The position numbers and the translations under genes are program-made. The notes under the pieces were generated by a model that had not been told where the DNA came from, did not search any database, and saw only the letters and a program-made list of their open reading frames with translations. Below, piece after piece: positions 46,883 to 56,512 of a DNA stretch of 64,000 nucleotides. Positions within the stretch are counted from its first letter, which is position 1; each line of letters opens with the position of its first letter. Origin of the DNA: Geobacillus sp. 46C-IIa (GTDB lineage Bacteria > Bacillota > Bacilli > Bacillales > Anoxybacillaceae); assembly GCF_014679505.1 (NCBI RefSeq), contig NZ_CP061474.1:588001-652000 (forward strand), in the 5' to 3' direction.

Positions 46883-48271
46883 ATGGAACACCATTGGAAA
46901 GAACTGATTGCCGTCGACCGGTACACGGTGCAAAGCCGCGGAATATTGCATGATGTGGATCGAAAAGTGTTGACGATGCTCTATCAGCCGCTCATTGGCT
47001 ATCGCGCGCTCGCGCTTTATATGACGCTTTGGGGGGAACTTGAGCTGCTCGGCGGACGGGAAGCGACCCATCACCGGCTGATGGCGCTGATGCAATGCGG
47101 GCTGCCGGACATTTACAGCGAACGGCTAAAGCTTGAAGGAATCGGACTGTTGAATACATATGTCCGCGCTTTGGAAACGGAAGAGACGAAACAGTTTCTT
47201 TACGAGCTGCGTCCGCCGTTGGCGCCTGATCAGTTTTTCCGCGACGAAATGCTCAGTGTCTTTTTGTATCGGCAAGTCGGCCGCCATTTGTTTGCCCAAC
47301 TGAACGAGTTTTTTGCCCGCCCCTCGATCGACGAGACGAAGTTTACCCGAGTGACGCGCTCGTTTTCCGATGTCTTTTCATCCGTCCAAGCGGAGCAAAT
47401 CGTCGCCGGTTTCGGCGAAGAAGCTAGACATGAACTCGAGCCGCCGGGCGGGAAGGTGCACATCGGACGGGATGAGGCAGCGTATGCGCTCGATGACGGC
47501 GTGTTTGATTTTGACCTGTTTTTTGCCGGGTTATCGAAACAGATGGTGCCGCGCCGGGCGGTGACGGCGAAAGTGAGAGAGGCGATCAAAAAGCTGGCCT
47601 TTTTATACGGCATTCCACCGCTTGAAATGCAAAAAATCGTCCTTGGCGTCATCGATCCGGCGTACCATATCGATATTGATGAGCTGCGCCAGGCGGCGCG
47701 CGAATGGTATGAGCTTGAGCATGGAGGCGCCGCGCCGCGGCTTGTCGAACGGGTGCAGCCGCTCGCCCACCGGACGATGGAGAGCGTCGAACCGCGCACG
47801 AAGGAAGAGCAGTTAATGAAGCAGCTCGAAACGATTTCCCCGCGCCAGCTGCTGAAAGAAATTGCCGGCGGTGCGGAACCGTCGCTGGGCGATTTGCAGC
47901 TGATTGAAGACATTATGTTTCAGCAGCAGCTCCTCCCCGGTGTCGTCAACGTATTGATTTATTACGTGATGCTGCGGACGAATATGAAACTATCAAAAAA
48001 ATATGTCGAAAAAATTGCCAGCCATTGGGCGCGCAAAAAAGTGCGAACGGTCAAAGAAGCAATGGAGCTGGCCAAAGAGGAAGCAAAGACATACCAAAAT
48101 TGGGCGAATGAGAAGGAAAAAGGAGCACGGACCGTGCGCAAGGTTGTGCGCACAGAAATCGTTCCCGATTGGCTGAAGATGGACTACAGCCAACCGGACG
48201 ACGACTTTGATGTGGAACAGGCGCGCAAAGAGCTTGAAGAACGGCTGAAAAAATATCGTGATGGATCGTAG
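46883..48271 (+). CDS. dnaB: Replication initiation / helicase-loading protein DnaB
   Basis: 462 residues of the Firmicute DnaB/DnaD type, not the replicative helicase. An N-terminal winged-helix region (about 1-110) precedes a DDBH2-type C-terminal domain (about 330-430, with YYVMLRTNMKLSKKYVEKIA and the nearby YQNWANE motif). With DnaD and DnaI it loads the replicative helicase at oriC and restart sites and is membrane-associated in B. subtilis. The start ATG at 46883 has a weak AAGGTCGGG site. It precedes dnaI by 11 bases. Confidence 0.95.
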   Translation: MEHHWKELIAVDRYTVQSRGILHDVDRKVLTMLYQPLIGYRALALYMTLWGELELLGGREATHHRLMALMQCGLPDIYSERLKLEGIGLLNTYVRALETEETKQFLYELRPPLAPDQFFRDEMLSVFLYRQVGRHLFAQLNEFFARPSIDETKFTRVTRSFSDVFSSVQAEQIVAGFGEEARHELEPPGGKVHIGRDEAAYALDDGVFDFDLFFAGLSKQMVPRRAVTAKVREAIKKLAFLYGIPPLEMQKIVLGVIDPAYHIDIDELRQAAREWYELEHGGAAPRLVERVQPLAHRTMESVEPRTKEEQLMKQLETISPRQLLKEIAGGAEPSLGDLQLIEDIMFQQQLLPGVVNVLIYYVMLRTNMKLSKKYVEKIASHWARKKVRTVKEAMELAKEEAKTYQNWANEKEKGARTVRKVVRTEIVPDWLKMDYSQPDDDFDVEQARKELEERLKKYRDGS

Positions 48272-48282
48272 GTGTAAAAGCG

Positions 48283-49224
48283 ATGGAACGAGTAAACCAC
48301 TTGTTGCAGCGGCTGCTTGGCAACCAAGGGTTTAAGCAGCGCTATGAACAAATGAGGCGCTATATTTTGACACATCCGGACGTGCAGCCGTTTTTGCGGG
48401 CGCACGAGCAGCGGCTGTCAAACGATATGGTTGACCGCAGTTTGATGAAGCTGTATGAATTTATCGAGCAAAGCCGGCACTGCCGCCAATGCCCGGGGCT
48501 TGAGCAATGCCCGAACATGCTGCCGGGGTACCGCCCGAACTTGGTGATCGTCGGCGGGCGGATTGACACCGAGTATGACCGCTGTCCAAAAAAAGTGCAG
48601 GATGACGAGCGGAGGCAGCAGGAATCGCTGATTCAAAGCATGTTCGTCCCGCGGGAAATTTTAAACGCCTCATTGTCTGACCTTGACCTTAGCGATGACG
48701 GGCGGATTAAAGCGATCAAGTTCGCCGAGAAGTTTGTGACAGAATACAAGCCGGGAAAAAAAATGAAAGGGTTATATTTGCACGGATCGTTTGGCGTCGG
48801 CAAAACGTATTTGCTTGGAGCGATCGCCAATGAGCTCGCCAAGCGAAACATTCCGTCGCTCATTGTCTATGTGCCGGAGCTGTTTCGTGAGCTGAAACAT
48901 TCGCTCCAAGATCAGACGATGAACGAAAAGCTCGATTACGTGAAAAAAGTGCCTATTTTGATGCTCGATGATCTCGGCGCTGAGGCGATGTCAAGCTGGG
49001 TGCGCGACGATGTGCTCGGCCCGATTTTGCAATACCGGATGTTTGAAAACTTGCCGACCTTTTTTACGTCCAACTTTGATATGCAGCAGCTTGCCCACCA
49101 TTTAACGTATTCGCAGCGCGGCGAGGAGGAGAAAGTGAAGGCGGCGCGCATCATGGAACGGATTCGTTATTTGGCGTACCCGATTGAACTGACCGGGCCA
49201 AACCGCCGCGAGCAAAACGGCTAA
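48283..49224 (+). CDS. dnaI: Primosomal protein DnaI (helicase loader)
   Basis: 313 residues. An N-terminal cysteine/histidine region (SRHCRQCPGLEQCPN, about 63-77) fits the zinc-binding helicase-interaction domain; the C-terminal AAA+ ATPase has Walker A GSFGVGKTYLL near residue 168 and Walker B ILMLDDLGAE. It opens and loads the replicative helicase ring. It is coupled with dnaB across 11 bases. A hairpin terminator follows. Confidence 0.96.
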   Translation: MERVNHLLQRLLGNQGFKQRYEQMRRYILTHPDVQPFLRAHEQRLSNDMVDRSLMKLYEFIEQSRHCRQCPGLEQCPNMLPGYRPNLVIVGGRIDTEYDRCPKKVQDDERRQQESLIQSMFVPREILNASLSDLDLSDDGRIKAIKFAEKFVTEYKPGKKMKGLYLHGSFGVGKTYLLGAIANELAKRNIPSLIVYVPELFRELKHSLQDQTMNEKLDYVKKVPILMLDDLGAEAMSSWVRDDVLGPILQYRMFENLPTFFTSNFDMQQLAHHLTYSQRGEEEKVKAARIMERIRYLAYPIELTGPNRREQNG

Positions 49225-49266
49225 TCGACGCGCCGATTTCTCGCGGCGCTGGCCCGCTTCTTTCCA

Positions 49267-49298
49267 TCGGCACCTGAAAACAGGGCGCCGATTTTTTG
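49267..49298 (+). terminator. dnaB-dnaI terminator
   Basis: TCGGCACCTG pairs with CAGGGCGCCGA with a bulge, followed by six T. Confidence 0.7.
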
Positions 49299-49443
49299 TT
49301 GTGCCGCTCCTAGAAGGCCGATGATTTAAGGAGGGAGGCTGCTCGCAAGCTACATTTTTTAAATTGAAACATCTTGCAGCACTATAGCTTTATTCCTTTC
49401 CGTTTCTTATCGATCAAGCGAATCTGTTGTTTTCATCAGCCCT

Positions 49444-49582
49444 CTAGGAGGCTGGTGATTTCGTACAAAATACTGCTAGTTCCAGCTGTTTCTTAATTAG
49501 AACAACCTTGCGAAATCAACCTTCTTTTTCAGCGAAATGCTGCTGATTTGCTCGTGACAGCCGTTTTTCACCGTCCTTCTAG
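49444..49582 (+). repeat. Dispersed 139-bp repeat, copy C (forward)
   Basis: Best-preserved copy: CTAGGAGGCTGGTGA at one end and TCACCGTCCTTCTAG at the other give imperfect 15-bp terminal inverted repeats (12 of 15 match). It lies in the 458-base gap between dnaI and ytxC. The rest of that gap (49299-49443, 49583-49682) shows no gene. Confidence 0.88.
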
Positions 49583-49682
49583 GCGAAACGCCGCTAAGCT
49601 TTGCGCTTTTTTTAGTCTAAATGACCGGTTGTCCCCATATATATAAACCAAGCATTGATCTCGGACGAAGGGGGGACAGCGG

Positions 49683-50558
49683 GTGATCGAAATCCATTTT
49701 GACGAGGCAAGCGAGGCGGAGAAACTGTTTTGGCTGCTGAACGAACGGAAACGGGATGCGTGTCCGCTGTTTCACGCCGCCTATGACGGAAACAAAACCG
49801 TGGCGGTTTACATACATGGTGAGGAGAAGCACGTGCTTGAGATGCATATCATACCGGCCATGACGGCGTTTGTGCAGGAAATGGTGGAAGATCGGTTGCT
49901 TTTATCGATCATCTCCGACGTCTTTTATTTCCGCGATGTGGAAGAACAGCAGCAAATTTTAGCGCTCGCCCATTCGTTTTTGGACGGCGAGCGGCGCGAC
50001 TACCGGAAAGGGGCGGCGTTTGCCGCTTCGCGCGCGGCTCTTGTGCGCGGCGCGCTCGCTTCCTTTTTGCGCGATGGGCTGTCGTTTTCGTTTTCTTCCT
50101 TTGTCACGTTTCGGTTAAAGCCGTATATGGAGCGCCTCCAACATTACGTCGAGCTGGCGATTGACGAATACAAACTGGAACAGGAATACCAAAACTTTGT
50201 GCAAATGCTGCGCGACTGTCTTGCCTCCCGGACGCCGCAATGGACGCGCCTCTATTTAGTGCACGATCCGCCGCGCTTTTTGTTTTATGACAGCGACCGA
50301 AGGGAATTGTCAACGGCTGAAGTGAAGCAAATGATTGACCGCCACCTTGTCTTCAGCCAGCCGATGTACATCGATTCTTCCGTGCTGGCGCCGCTTGTTT
50401 CGCTTGCCCCGGTTGAAATCGAGCTGTACACGGATCACCCGGATGACGGCATGGTGCAGACGATGCAAAACGTGTTCCAAGAGCGGCTTCGCCTCCGGCG
50501 GCGCGCCGATTTTTTCCGCCCGTTTCCCGCCGGCGCCGGAAAGCGGGAAGAATCTTGA
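49683..50558 (+). CDS. ytxC: Sporulation protein YtxC
   Basis: 291 residues from a GTG at 49683 after AAGGGGGGAC. It matches YtxC by length and position (after dnaI, before thrS). Mostly helical and soluble; notable segments are SFSFSSFVTFRLKPYMERL near the middle and a variable C-terminus ending in basic residues. B. subtilis ytxC is a poorly characterised gene linked to sporulation. No catalytic motif is visible. The thrS promoter overlaps its last codons. Confidence 0.85.
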   Translation: MIEIHFDEASEAEKLFWLLNERKRDACPLFHAAYDGNKTVAVYIHGEEKHVLEMHIIPAMTAFVQEMVEDRLLLSIISDVFYFRDVEEQQQILALAHSFLDGERRDYRKGAAFAASRAALVRGALASFLRDGLSFSFSSFVTFRLKPYMERLQHYVELAIDEYKLEQEYQNFVQMLRDCLASRTPQWTRLYLVHDPPRFLFYDSDRRELSTAEVKQMIDRHLVFSQPMYIDSSVLAPLVSLAPVEIELYTDHPDDGMVQTMQNVFQERLRLRRRADFFRPFPAGAGKREES

Positions 50559-50583
50559 TTTTTCCTGTTGTTTTCGCTATAAT
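50555..50583 (+). promoter_or_regulatory. Sigma-A promoter of thrS
   Basis: TTGATT (50555-50560), 17-base spacer, TATAAT (50578-50583). The -35 overlaps the ytxC stop codon. Confidence 0.8.
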
Positions 50584-50599
50584 GACGTCATGAAAATGA

Positions 50600-50850
50600 A
50601 TGAAAACAAGCGATGATGAGGACATGGGCGCATTTTTACGGTTTCCAGAGAGGGAAGGCAGCGGCTGGAACCTTCCTAACACGAAAAATGTGCTTACCCC
50701 CTCAGAGCTGCGGCAGCGAACGGAACGCCCAGTAGTTGCCGCCGGTCGACGGCCGTTATCGGTGTTGAGCCATGGCGTTGCTTCGCCATGGGAAGAAGGG
50801 TGGAACCACGACGAAAACTCGTCCCTTTTTGAGGGAGGAGTTTTTTTATT
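50600..50850 (+). promoter_or_regulatory. T-box riboswitch, threonine-specific
   Basis: The T-box sequence AGGGTGGAACCACG lies at 50797-50810. The Stem I region (about 50640-50740) has the AGAG motif, and a likely specifier codon ACC (Thr) lies at 50696-50698. The competing terminator pairs AACTCGTCCCT with AGGGAGGAGTT at 50816-50843, followed by seven T. Uncharged tRNA-Thr should bind and switch the terminator to an antiterminator, raising thrS expression when threonine is short. Confidence 0.93.
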
Positions 50851-50878
50851 TTGACATCAATGCAAAGGAGTGAACTTC

Positions 50879-52828
50879 ATGCCAGACGTCATTCGCATTA
50901 CGTTCCCAGACGGAGCGCAAAAGGAGTTTCCAAGCGGAACGTCAACCGAAGACATCGCCGCCTCGATCAGCCCGGGGCTGAAGAAAAAAGCGATCGCCGG
51001 AAAATGGAACGGCCGGTTCGTCGATTTGCGCACGCCGCTTCACGAAGACGGCGAGCTCGTGATTATTACCCAAGACATGCCTGAGGCGCTTGACATTTTG
51101 CGTCATAGCACCGCCCATTTAATGGCGCAGGCGGTCAAGCGGCTGTATGACAACGTTAAGCTTGGCGTCGGCCCGGTCATTGAGAACGGCTTCTACTATG
51201 ATATTGATATGGAGCATAAGCTGACGCCGGATGATTTGCCGAAAATTGAGGCGGAAATGCGCAAAATTGTCAAAGAAAATCTCGACATCGTTCGCAAGGA
51301 AGTGAGCCGCGATGAGGCGATTCGCCTGTATGGGGAAATCGGCGACGACTTGAAACTTGAGCTCATCAACGACATTCCGGAGGGCGAGACGATTTCCATT
51401 TACGAGCAAGGCGAGTTTTTCGATCTTTGCCGCGGCGTGCATGTGCCGTCGACCGGGAAAATCAAAGAGTTTAAGCTGCTCAGCATCTCAGGCGCCTATT
51501 GGCGCGGCGACAGCAACAACAAAATGCTGCAGCGCATTTACGGCACGGCGTTTTTCAAAAAAGAAGATTTGGATCATTATTTGCACTTGCTTGAAGAAGC
51601 GAAAGAGCGCGACCATCGCAAGCTTGGCAAAGAGCTTGAGCTGTTTACGACATCGCAAAAAGTCGGACAAGGGCTGCCGCTTTGGCTGCCGAAAGGGGCG
51701 ACGATCCGCCGCCTGATCGAACGGTACATCGTCGATAAAGAAATCGCCCTTGGCTACGACCATGTATATACGCCGGTGCTCGGCAGCGTAGAGCTGTATA
51801 AGACGTCAGGCCACTGGGACCATTATAAAGAAAACATGTTTCCGCCGATGGAAATGGATAACGAACAGCTCGTGCTGCGGCCGATGAACTGTCCGCACCA
51901 TATGATGATTTATAAAAGCAAGCTTCATAGTTACCGCGAGCTGCCGATCCGCATCGCCGAGCTCGGTACGATGCATCGCTACGAAATGTCCGGGGCGCTG
52001 ACCGGGCTGCAGCGCGTCCGCGGCATGACGCTCAATGACGCCCATATTTTCGTGCGTCCGGACCAAATTAAAGACGAGTTTAAGCGTGTCGTCAATTTGA
52101 TTTTGGAAGTATACAAAGACTTTGGGCTCGACGAATATTCGTTCCGCCTGTCGTATCGCGACCCGCACGATAAAGAAAAATATTACGATGACGATGAGAT
52201 GTGGGAAAAGGCGCAACGCATGTTGCGCGAAGCGATGGACGAGCTTGGCCTCGACTACTACGAGGCCGAAGGAGAAGCGGCGTTTTACGGGCCGAAGCTC
52301 GATGTGCAAGTGCGCACGGCGCTCGGCAAAGATGAAACGCTCTCGACCGTGCAGCTTGATTTCCTCTTGCCGGAGCGGTTTGACTTAACATACATCGGCG
52401 AAGACGGAAAGCCGCACCGTCCGGTCGTCATCCACCGCGGCGTCGTTTCCACGATGGAACGGTTTGTCGCCTTCTTGATCGAAGAGTACAAAGGTGCGTT
52501 TCCAACGTGGCTCGCTCCAGTGCAGGTGGAAGTCATCCCGGTATCGCCGGAAGCCCATCTCGATTATGCGTATGAAGTAAAACAAGCGCTGCAGGCGAAC
52601 GGCTTCCGTGTTGAAGTCGACGAACGTGATGAAAAAATCGGTTATAAAATCCGCGAAGCACAAATGCAAAAAATTCCGTACATGCTCGTTGTCGGCGACA
52701 AAGAAGCAGCCGAGCGGGCGGTCAACGTCCGCCGCTACGGCGAAAAAGACAGTCGGACGGTCGCGCTTGATGAATTTATCGCTATACTGGAAGAAGATGT
52801 GCGGCAAAAACAGGCGAAAGAACGATGA
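50879..52828 (+). CDS. thrS: Threonyl-tRNA synthetase
   Basis: 649 residues from the ATG at 50879, ten bases after AAAGGAG; a GTG three codons earlier is unlikely. Domains: TGS (1-62), second additional editing domain (about 63-225, HSTAHLMAQ near residue 77), class II catalytic core (about 240-535, [12 protein letters not shown] with the zinc cysteine and histidines, [17 protein letters not shown]) and C-terminal anticodon-binding domain. It charges tRNA-Thr and edits Ser-tRNA-Thr. Controlled by the T-box upstream. Confidence 0.98.
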   Translation: MPDVIRITFPDGAQKEFPSGTSTEDIAASISPGLKKKAIAGKWNGRFVDLRTPLHEDGELVIITQDMPEALDILRHSTAHLMAQAVKRLYDNVKLGVGPVIENGFYYDIDMEHKLTPDDLPKIEAEMRKIVKENLDIVRKEVSRDEAIRLYGEIGDDLKLELINDIPEGETISIYEQGEFFDLCRGVHVPSTGKIKEFKLLSISGAYWRGDSNNKMLQRIYGTAFFKKEDLDHYLHLLEEAKERDHRKLGKELELFTTSQKVGQGLPLWLPKGATIRRLIERYIVDKEIALGYDHVYTPVLGSVELYKTSGHWDHYKENMFPPMEMDNEQLVLRPMNCPHHMMIYKSKLHSYRELPIRIAELGTMHRYEMSGALTGLQRVRGMTLNDAHIFVRPDQIKDEFKRVVNLILEVYKDFGLDEYSFRLSYRDPHDKEKYYDDDEMWEKAQRMLREAMDELGLDYYEAEGEAAFYGPKLDVQVRTALGKDETLSTVQLDFLLPERFDLTYIGEDGKPHRPVVIHRGVVSTMERFVAFLIEEYKGAFPTWLAPVQVEVIPVSPEAHLDYAYEVKQALQANGFRVEVDERDEKIGYKIREAQMQKIPYMLVVGDKEAAERAVNVRRYGEKDSRTVALDEFIAILEEDVRQKQAKER

Positions 52829-52835
52829 ACCAACA

Positions 52836-52880
52836 GCGGCCCGCAGGCGGCATGCCCGCTTGCCGGGCCGCGTTTGTTTC
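52836..52880 (+). terminator. thrS terminator
   Basis: GCGGCCCG pairs with CGGGCCGC (52864-52871), followed by GTTTGTTTC. Confidence 0.75.
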
Positions 52881-52961
52881 AAGGCGGACGGCGGCGCTGT
52901 ACTGGAAACGCGGGGAGAGAAGGACGGCAAAACTTTTTTGTAAAAAATCATAAGTTTTCTC

Positions 52962-52990
52962 TTGTCAACGAAATGATGTTTCGCTATAAT
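52962..52990 (+). promoter_or_regulatory. Upstream promoter of infC-rpmI-rplT
   Basis: TTGTCA (52962-52967), 17-base spacer, perfect TATAAT (52985-52990). Confidence 0.75.
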
Positions 52991-53021
52991 AAGGGACGTT
53001 GTGTTTATCAAGAGTGGCTCC

Positions 53022-53050
53022 TTGACACGCCATCGCCAAGGTGGTATAGT
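53022..53050 (+). promoter_or_regulatory. Main promoter of infC-rpmI-rplT
   Basis: Perfect TTGACA (53022-53027), 17-base spacer, TATAGT (53045-53050); 60 bases downstream of the first promoter, directly before the L20 leader. Confidence 0.85.
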
Positions 53051-53065
53051 GTATAAAGTGGAATG

Positions 53066-53215
53066 ATTGCTTGTTTGTAACGAAAGCAGAAGCACCCGCT
53101 TCTCACCTGACCGGCGCCTGGGCGGCTGTTGGCAGGTTGTTACGGTTCGCAAATGGTTTGTTCGAACGTCGTGCGCGGGTGCTTTGTGCATCCGCGCTTT
53201 TTCGTTAGGAGCGGG
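53066..53215 (+). promoter_or_regulatory. L20 leader (autoregulatory attenuator)
   Basis: AGCACCCGC (53091-53099) can pair with GCGGGTGCT (53175-53183). The same 3' bases also form a terminator with GTGCATCCGCGC (to 53199) followed by TTTTT. These exclusive folds match the L20 leader known before infC in Bacillaceae, where free ribosomal protein L20 binds the leader and promotes termination, lowering infC-rpmI-rplT expression. Confidence 0.88.
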
Positions 53216-53265
53216 GTTCTGCCGGCAAACAAGCCAGTCGGAAAAAACCTTGGAGGTGGCTCATT

Positions 53266-53784
53266 ATTAGCAAAGATTTTATTATCAACGAACAAATTCG
53301 TGCCCGGGAAGTGCGCTTAATCGATCAAAACGGCGATCAGCTCGGCATTAAGTCGAAGCAGGAAGCGCTCGAGATCGCGGCAAGACGCAACTTGGACCTT
53401 GTCCTTGTCGCCCCGAACGCCAAACCGCCCGTTTGCCGCATTATGGATTACGGCAAATTCCGTTTTGAACAGCAAAAGAAAGAAAAAGAAGCGCGCAAAA
53501 AACAAAAGGTGATCAACATTAAAGAGGTGCGCCTCAGCCCGACGATCGAGGAGCATGACTTCAACACGAAACTGCGCAACGCGCGCAAGTTTTTGGAAAA
53601 AGGCGATAAAGTGAAGGCGACGATCCGGTTTAAAGGGCGGGCGATCACCCATAAAGAAATCGGACAGCGCGTCCTTGACCGCTTCTCGGAAGCGTGCGCC
53701 GACATTGCGGTCGTTGAAACGGCACCGAAAATGGACGGGCGCAACATGTTTTTAGTGCTGGCACCGAAAAACGACAACAAGTAA
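53266..53784 (+). CDS. infC: Translation initiation factor IF-3
   Basis: 172 residues. The start is a non-canonical ATT: either 53266 (giving [14 protein letters not shown] after Met, the mature N-terminus I recall for G. stearothermophilus IF3) or the adjacent ATT at 53263; GGAGGTGG lies 5-8 bases upstream. An internal GTG at 53311 would delete conserved residues. N-domain, lysine-rich linker helix ([16 protein letters not shown]) and C-domain are all present. IF3 binds 30S and rejects non-initiator codons, including its own ATT, so it self-limits. First gene of infC-rpmI-rplT. Confidence 0.96.
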   Translation: MSKDFIINEQIRAREVRLIDQNGDQLGIKSKQEALEIAARRNLDLVLVAPNAKPPVCRIMDYGKFRFEQQKKEKEARKKQKVINIKEVRLSPTIEEHDFNTKLRNARKFLEKGDKVKATIRFKGRAITHKEIGQRVLDRFSEACADIAVVETAPKMDGRNMFLVLAPKNDNK

Positions 53785-53796
53785 GGAGGAACTACG

Positions 53797-53997
53797 ATGC
53801 CAAAAATGAAAACTCACCGCGGCTCAGCCAAACGGTTCAAAAAAACGGCGAGCGGCAAATTAAAACGCGGCCATGCGTATACGAGCCACTTGTTTGCGAA
53901 TAAAACGAAAAAACAAAAACGTCATCTTCGCAAAGCGACGCTCGTCTCGCCTGGCGATTTCAAACGCATCCGTCAAATGCTTGACAACTTGAAATAA
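53797..53997 (+). CDS. rpmI: Ribosomal protein L35
   Basis: 66 residues, very basic, with the family opening [16 protein letters not shown] and [16 protein letters not shown]. It belongs to the large subunit. It lies 12 bases after infC with GTAAGGAGG as ribosome site, and is followed 25 bases later by rplT in the classic IF3-L35-L20 operon. Confidence 0.98.
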   Translation: MPKMKTHRGSAKRFKKTASGKLKRGHAYTSHLFANKTKKQKRHLRKATLVSPGDFKRIRQMLDNLK

Positions 53998-54022
53998 TGA
54001 CCGATCATAGGAGGGAACGATT

Positions 54023-54382
54023 ATGCCACGCGTAAAAGGTGGACCAGTGACGCGCAGACGTCGCAAAAAAGTATTAAAGCTTGCAAAAGGGTATTTCGGC
54101 GCGAAACACGCGTTATATAGAGTTGCGAACCAGCAAGTGATGAAATCGCTCATGTATGCGTACCGTGACCGCCGTCAACGGAAGCGCGATTTCCGCAAAT
54201 TGTGGATCGCCCGCATCAACGCGGCGGCCCGCCAAAACGGCTTGTCTTACAGCCGCCTCATGCACGGCTTGAAACTGGCTGGCGTCGAAGTAAACCGGAA
54301 AATGCTCGCTGACTTGGCGGTCAATGACCAAGCGGCATTTGCCCAACTCGCTGATTTGGCAAAAGCGAACTTGAATAAGTAA
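54023..54382 (+). CDS. rplT: Ribosomal protein L20
   Basis: 119 residues, basic and helical ([37 protein letters not shown]). It binds 23S rRNA early in 50S assembly and represses its own operon through the L20 leader upstream of infC. Ribosome site AGGAGGG. A strong terminator follows. Confidence 0.98.
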   Translation: MPRVKGGPVTRRRRKKVLKLAKGYFGAKHALYRVANQQVMKSLMYAYRDRRQRKRDFRKLWIARINAAARQNGLSYSRLMHGLKLAGVEVNRKMLADLAVNDQAAFAQLADLAKANLNK

Positions 54383-54387
54383 TTACG

Positions 54388-54419
54388 ATGGCCATCCTGA
54401 ACGGGGATGGCCATTTTTA
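54388..54419 (+). terminator. infC-rpmI-rplT terminator
   Basis: ATGGCCATCC (54388-54397) pairs with GGATGGCCAT (54405-54414), followed by a T-run. Confidence 0.93.
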
Positions 54420-54449
54420 TTATAGGAAATGGAGTGGGGGAGGGGCCAT

Positions 54450-54701
54450 ATGATACAATATGCCATAGCCGTCAATCTTTTCGCTTTTTTTGCTATGGGG
54501 CTTGATAAATATAAGGCGAGACGCCAACGTTTCCGCATCGCTGAGCGGACGCTTTGGCTTTTGGCGTTATTCGGCGGTGCAGCCGGCGCGGCGGCAGGGA
54601 TGTATACGTTTCGTCATAAAACGCGCCATCGTGCGTTCCGGTACGGCTTGCCGCTGTTGGCGGCGGCGGAATTCATTGTGTATTGGCAGTGGATAGAGTA
54701 G
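54450..54701 (+). CDS. ysdA: YsdA-like DUF1294 membrane protein
   Basis: 83 residues from the ATG at 54450 after GGGGGAGGGG; an in-frame start at 54429 is less likely. Hydrophobic segments IQYAIAVNLFAFFAMG, LWLLALFGGAAGAAAGMY and FRYGLPLLAAAEFIVYW alternate with a basic stretch that includes DKYKARR and RIAERTL, the DUF1294 pattern. Function unknown. In B. subtilis ysdA follows rplT, as here. Confidence 0.87.
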   Translation: MIQYAIAVNLFAFFAMGLDKYKARRQRFRIAERTLWLLALFGGAAGAAAGMYTFRHKTRHRAFRYGLPLLAAAEFIVYWQWIE

Positions 54702-54716
54702 AAAGGGGAGGAGAGT

Positions 54717-55202
54717 ATGAACTGGCCTTTGCTTTACGACATGCAGCGGACGTTGGATGAGCGGATTGAAGCGGAGCACGGTCTCGTGCAGGAAGACTTG
54801 TTCAGTCGAAAGATGCTCGCCTTTCTCGTCGAACTCGGCGAGCTGGCAAATGAAACGCGCTGTTTTAAGTTTTGGAGCGTGAAGCCGTCTTCGCCGGCAG
54901 AGCGCATTCTTGAAGAATATGTCGATGGCTTGCACTTTTTGCTTTCGCTCGGGCTTGAGTGCGGCTTGTTTTATCAAGAAAATGAAGCTCCGTTAGCGGA
55001 GCGGTCGCTAGTCGAGCAGTTTCTCGCCGTGTTTCATGCCGCTGACCGGTTTGGGATGACGAAAGGGCGCGCAGACTATGACGAGTTGTTTACAGAATAT
55101 TTGCGGCTCGGCGCGGCGCTCGGTTTTTCGGCAGATGTGATCACCATCGCGTACCGGCGGAAAAATGAAGTGAACCATCAGCGGCAAAATGAACGGTATT
55201 AA
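54717..55202 (+). CDS. Dimeric dUTPase (all-alpha, MazG-like fold)
   Basis: 161 residues. The all-alpha NTP pyrophosphatase motifs are clear: VELGELANETRCFKFWS (metal-binding ExxE and the K-F-W uracil-site segment, about 38-56) and LEEYVDGLHFLLSLGLE (ExxxD, about 66-83). This family hydrolyses dUTP to dUMP, keeping uracil out of DNA and feeding dTMP synthesis. The ribosome site GGGGAGGAG spans the end of ysdA (15-base gap), so it is likely cotranscribed with it. Confidence 0.88.
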   Translation: MNWPLLYDMQRTLDERIEAEHGLVQEDLFSRKMLAFLVELGELANETRCFKFWSVKPSSPAERILEEYVDGLHFLLSLGLECGLFYQENEAPLAERSLVEQFLAVFHAADRFGMTKGRADYDELFTEYLRLGAALGFSADVITIAYRRKNEVNHQRQNERY

Positions 55203-55236
55203 GTTCTTTTTCTTTCGGATGACAAATGATTGAATT

Positions 55237-55266
55237 TTGCCAACCGCCAGCTTTTTCAAGTATAAT
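55237..55266 (+). promoter_or_regulatory. Sigma-A promoter of the M42 peptidase gene
   Basis: TTGCCA (55237-55242), 18-base spacer, TATAAT (55261-55266), 35 bases before the ATG. Confidence 0.7.
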
Positions 55267-55300
55267 AAAAAAGTGGACAAAAACGGAAAGGGGTGCCAAG

Positions 55301-56386
55301 ATGGCGAAGTTAGACGAAACGTTGACAATGCTGAAAGCGTTGACCGATGCAAAAGGCGTCCCGGGCAATGAACGGGAAGCGCGCGACGTGATGAAAACAT
55401 ACATAGCTCCCTATGCGGATGAAGTGACGACCGATGGGCTTGGCAGCTTGATCGCCAAAAAAGAAGGGAAATCCGGCGGGCCGAAAGTCATGATTGCCGG
55501 CCATTTGGATGAAGTCGGTTTCATGGTGACGCAAATCGATGACAAAGGGTTCATCCGCTTTCAGACGCTCGGCGGCTGGTGGAGCCAAGTGATGCTCGCC
55601 CAACGCGTGACGATCGTCACAAAAAAGGGCGATATCACCGGTGTCATCGGTTCGAAGCCGCCGCACATTTTGCCGCCGGAGGCGCGCAAAAAACCGGTCG
55701 ACATTAAAGATATGTTCATTGACATCGGGGCGACGAGCCGCGACGAAGCGATGGAATGGGGCGTCCGTCCAGGCGATATGATTGTGCCGTATTTTGAGTT
55801 TACTGTGTTGAACAATGAAAAAATGCTGCTTGCCAAAGCGTGGGACAACCGAATCGGCTGTGCGATCGCCATTGAGGTGCTCAAGCAGCTGAAAGGCGTT
55901 GACCACCCGAACACGGTGTATGGCGTCGGCACGGTGCAGGAAGAAGTCGGCTTGCGCGGGGCGCGCACGGCTGCCCAATTCATTCAGCCGGACATCGCCT
56001 TTGCTGTTGACGTCGGCATTGCCGGCGATACGCCGGGCGTGTCGGAAAAAGAGGCGATGGGCAAACTCGGCGCCGGCCCGCACATCGTGTTGTACGATGC
56101 GACGATGGTGTCGCATCGCGGCTTGCGTGAATTTGTCATCGAGGTGGCGGAAGAGCTGAACATTCCGTACCATTTTGACGCCATGCCTGGCGGCGGCACG
56201 GATGCGGGGGCGATCCATTTGACGGCGAGCGGCGTCCCGTCGCTGACGATCGCCATCCCGACGCGCTATATCCATTCGCATGCCGCCATTTTGCATCGAG
56301 ACGATTATGAAAACACGGTTAAGCTGTTAGTCGAAGTGATCAAACGGCTTGATGCGGAGAAAGTGAACGAAATTACGTTTGAATAA
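55301..56386 (+). CDS. ysdC: M42 family metallo-aminopeptidase (YsdC-like)
   Basis: 361 residues from the ATG at 55301 after GGAAAGGGG. M42 ligands: histidine in [11 protein letters not shown], aspartate in [11 protein letters not shown], glutamates in [10 protein letters not shown], aspartate in [12 protein letters not shown] and C-terminal histidine in [10 protein letters not shown]. Such enzymes form tetrahedral dodecamers and trim N-terminal residues from peptides with cobalt or zinc. B. subtilis ysdC is in the same place. Own promoter; terminator hairpin follows. Confidence 0.94.
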   Translation: MAKLDETLTMLKALTDAKGVPGNEREARDVMKTYIAPYADEVTTDGLGSLIAKKEGKSGGPKVMIAGHLDEVGFMVTQIDDKGFIRFQTLGGWWSQVMLAQRVTIVTKKGDITGVIGSKPPHILPPEARKKPVDIKDMFIDIGATSRDEAMEWGVRPGDMIVPYFEFTVLNNEKMLLAKAWDNRIGCAIAIEVLKQLKGVDHPNTVYGVGTVQEEVGLRGARTAAQFIQPDIAFAVDVGIAGDTPGVSEKEAMGKLGAGPHIVLYDATMVSHRGLREFVIEVAEELNIPYHFDAMPGGGTDAGAIHLTASGVPSLTIAIPTRYIHSHAAILHRDDYENTVKLLVEVIKRLDAEKVNEITFE

Positions 56387-56394
56387 AGAGTGTG

Positions 56395-56424
56395 AGAGGC
56401 TGCCTGAAAAGGCCGCCTCTTTTG
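56395..56424 (+). terminator. ysdC terminator
   Basis: GAGGCTGCC pairs loosely with GGCCGCCTC, followed by TTTT. Confidence 0.6.
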
Positions 56425-56461
56425 GCGAAAAGGATCTCCGTATATACAGAACGGGAAACAG

Positions 56462-56486
56462 GTGTCCCCAATCGTTTTGGGGACAC
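56462..56486. repeat. GGTGTCCC hairpin repeat, copy 3
   Basis: GTGTCCCCAA pairs with TTTTGGGGACAC. The preceding CGTATATACAGAACGGGAAA resembles the sequence before copy 1. It lies between the convergent ysdC and paaD-like genes. Confidence 0.75.
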
Positions 56487-56512
56487 GTGTTGATTGGCGG
56501 CCACAGCGCCGT

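Noticed and set aside
49299-49443. Possible IS remnant between dnaI and repeat copy C
   Set aside because: No transposase-like frame or recognisable inverted repeats outside copy C.
55310-56296. 328-codon open frame antisense to the M42 peptidase
   Set aside because: Arg/His-rich translation typical of a shadow frame; no start signal; entirely inside a well-supported gene.
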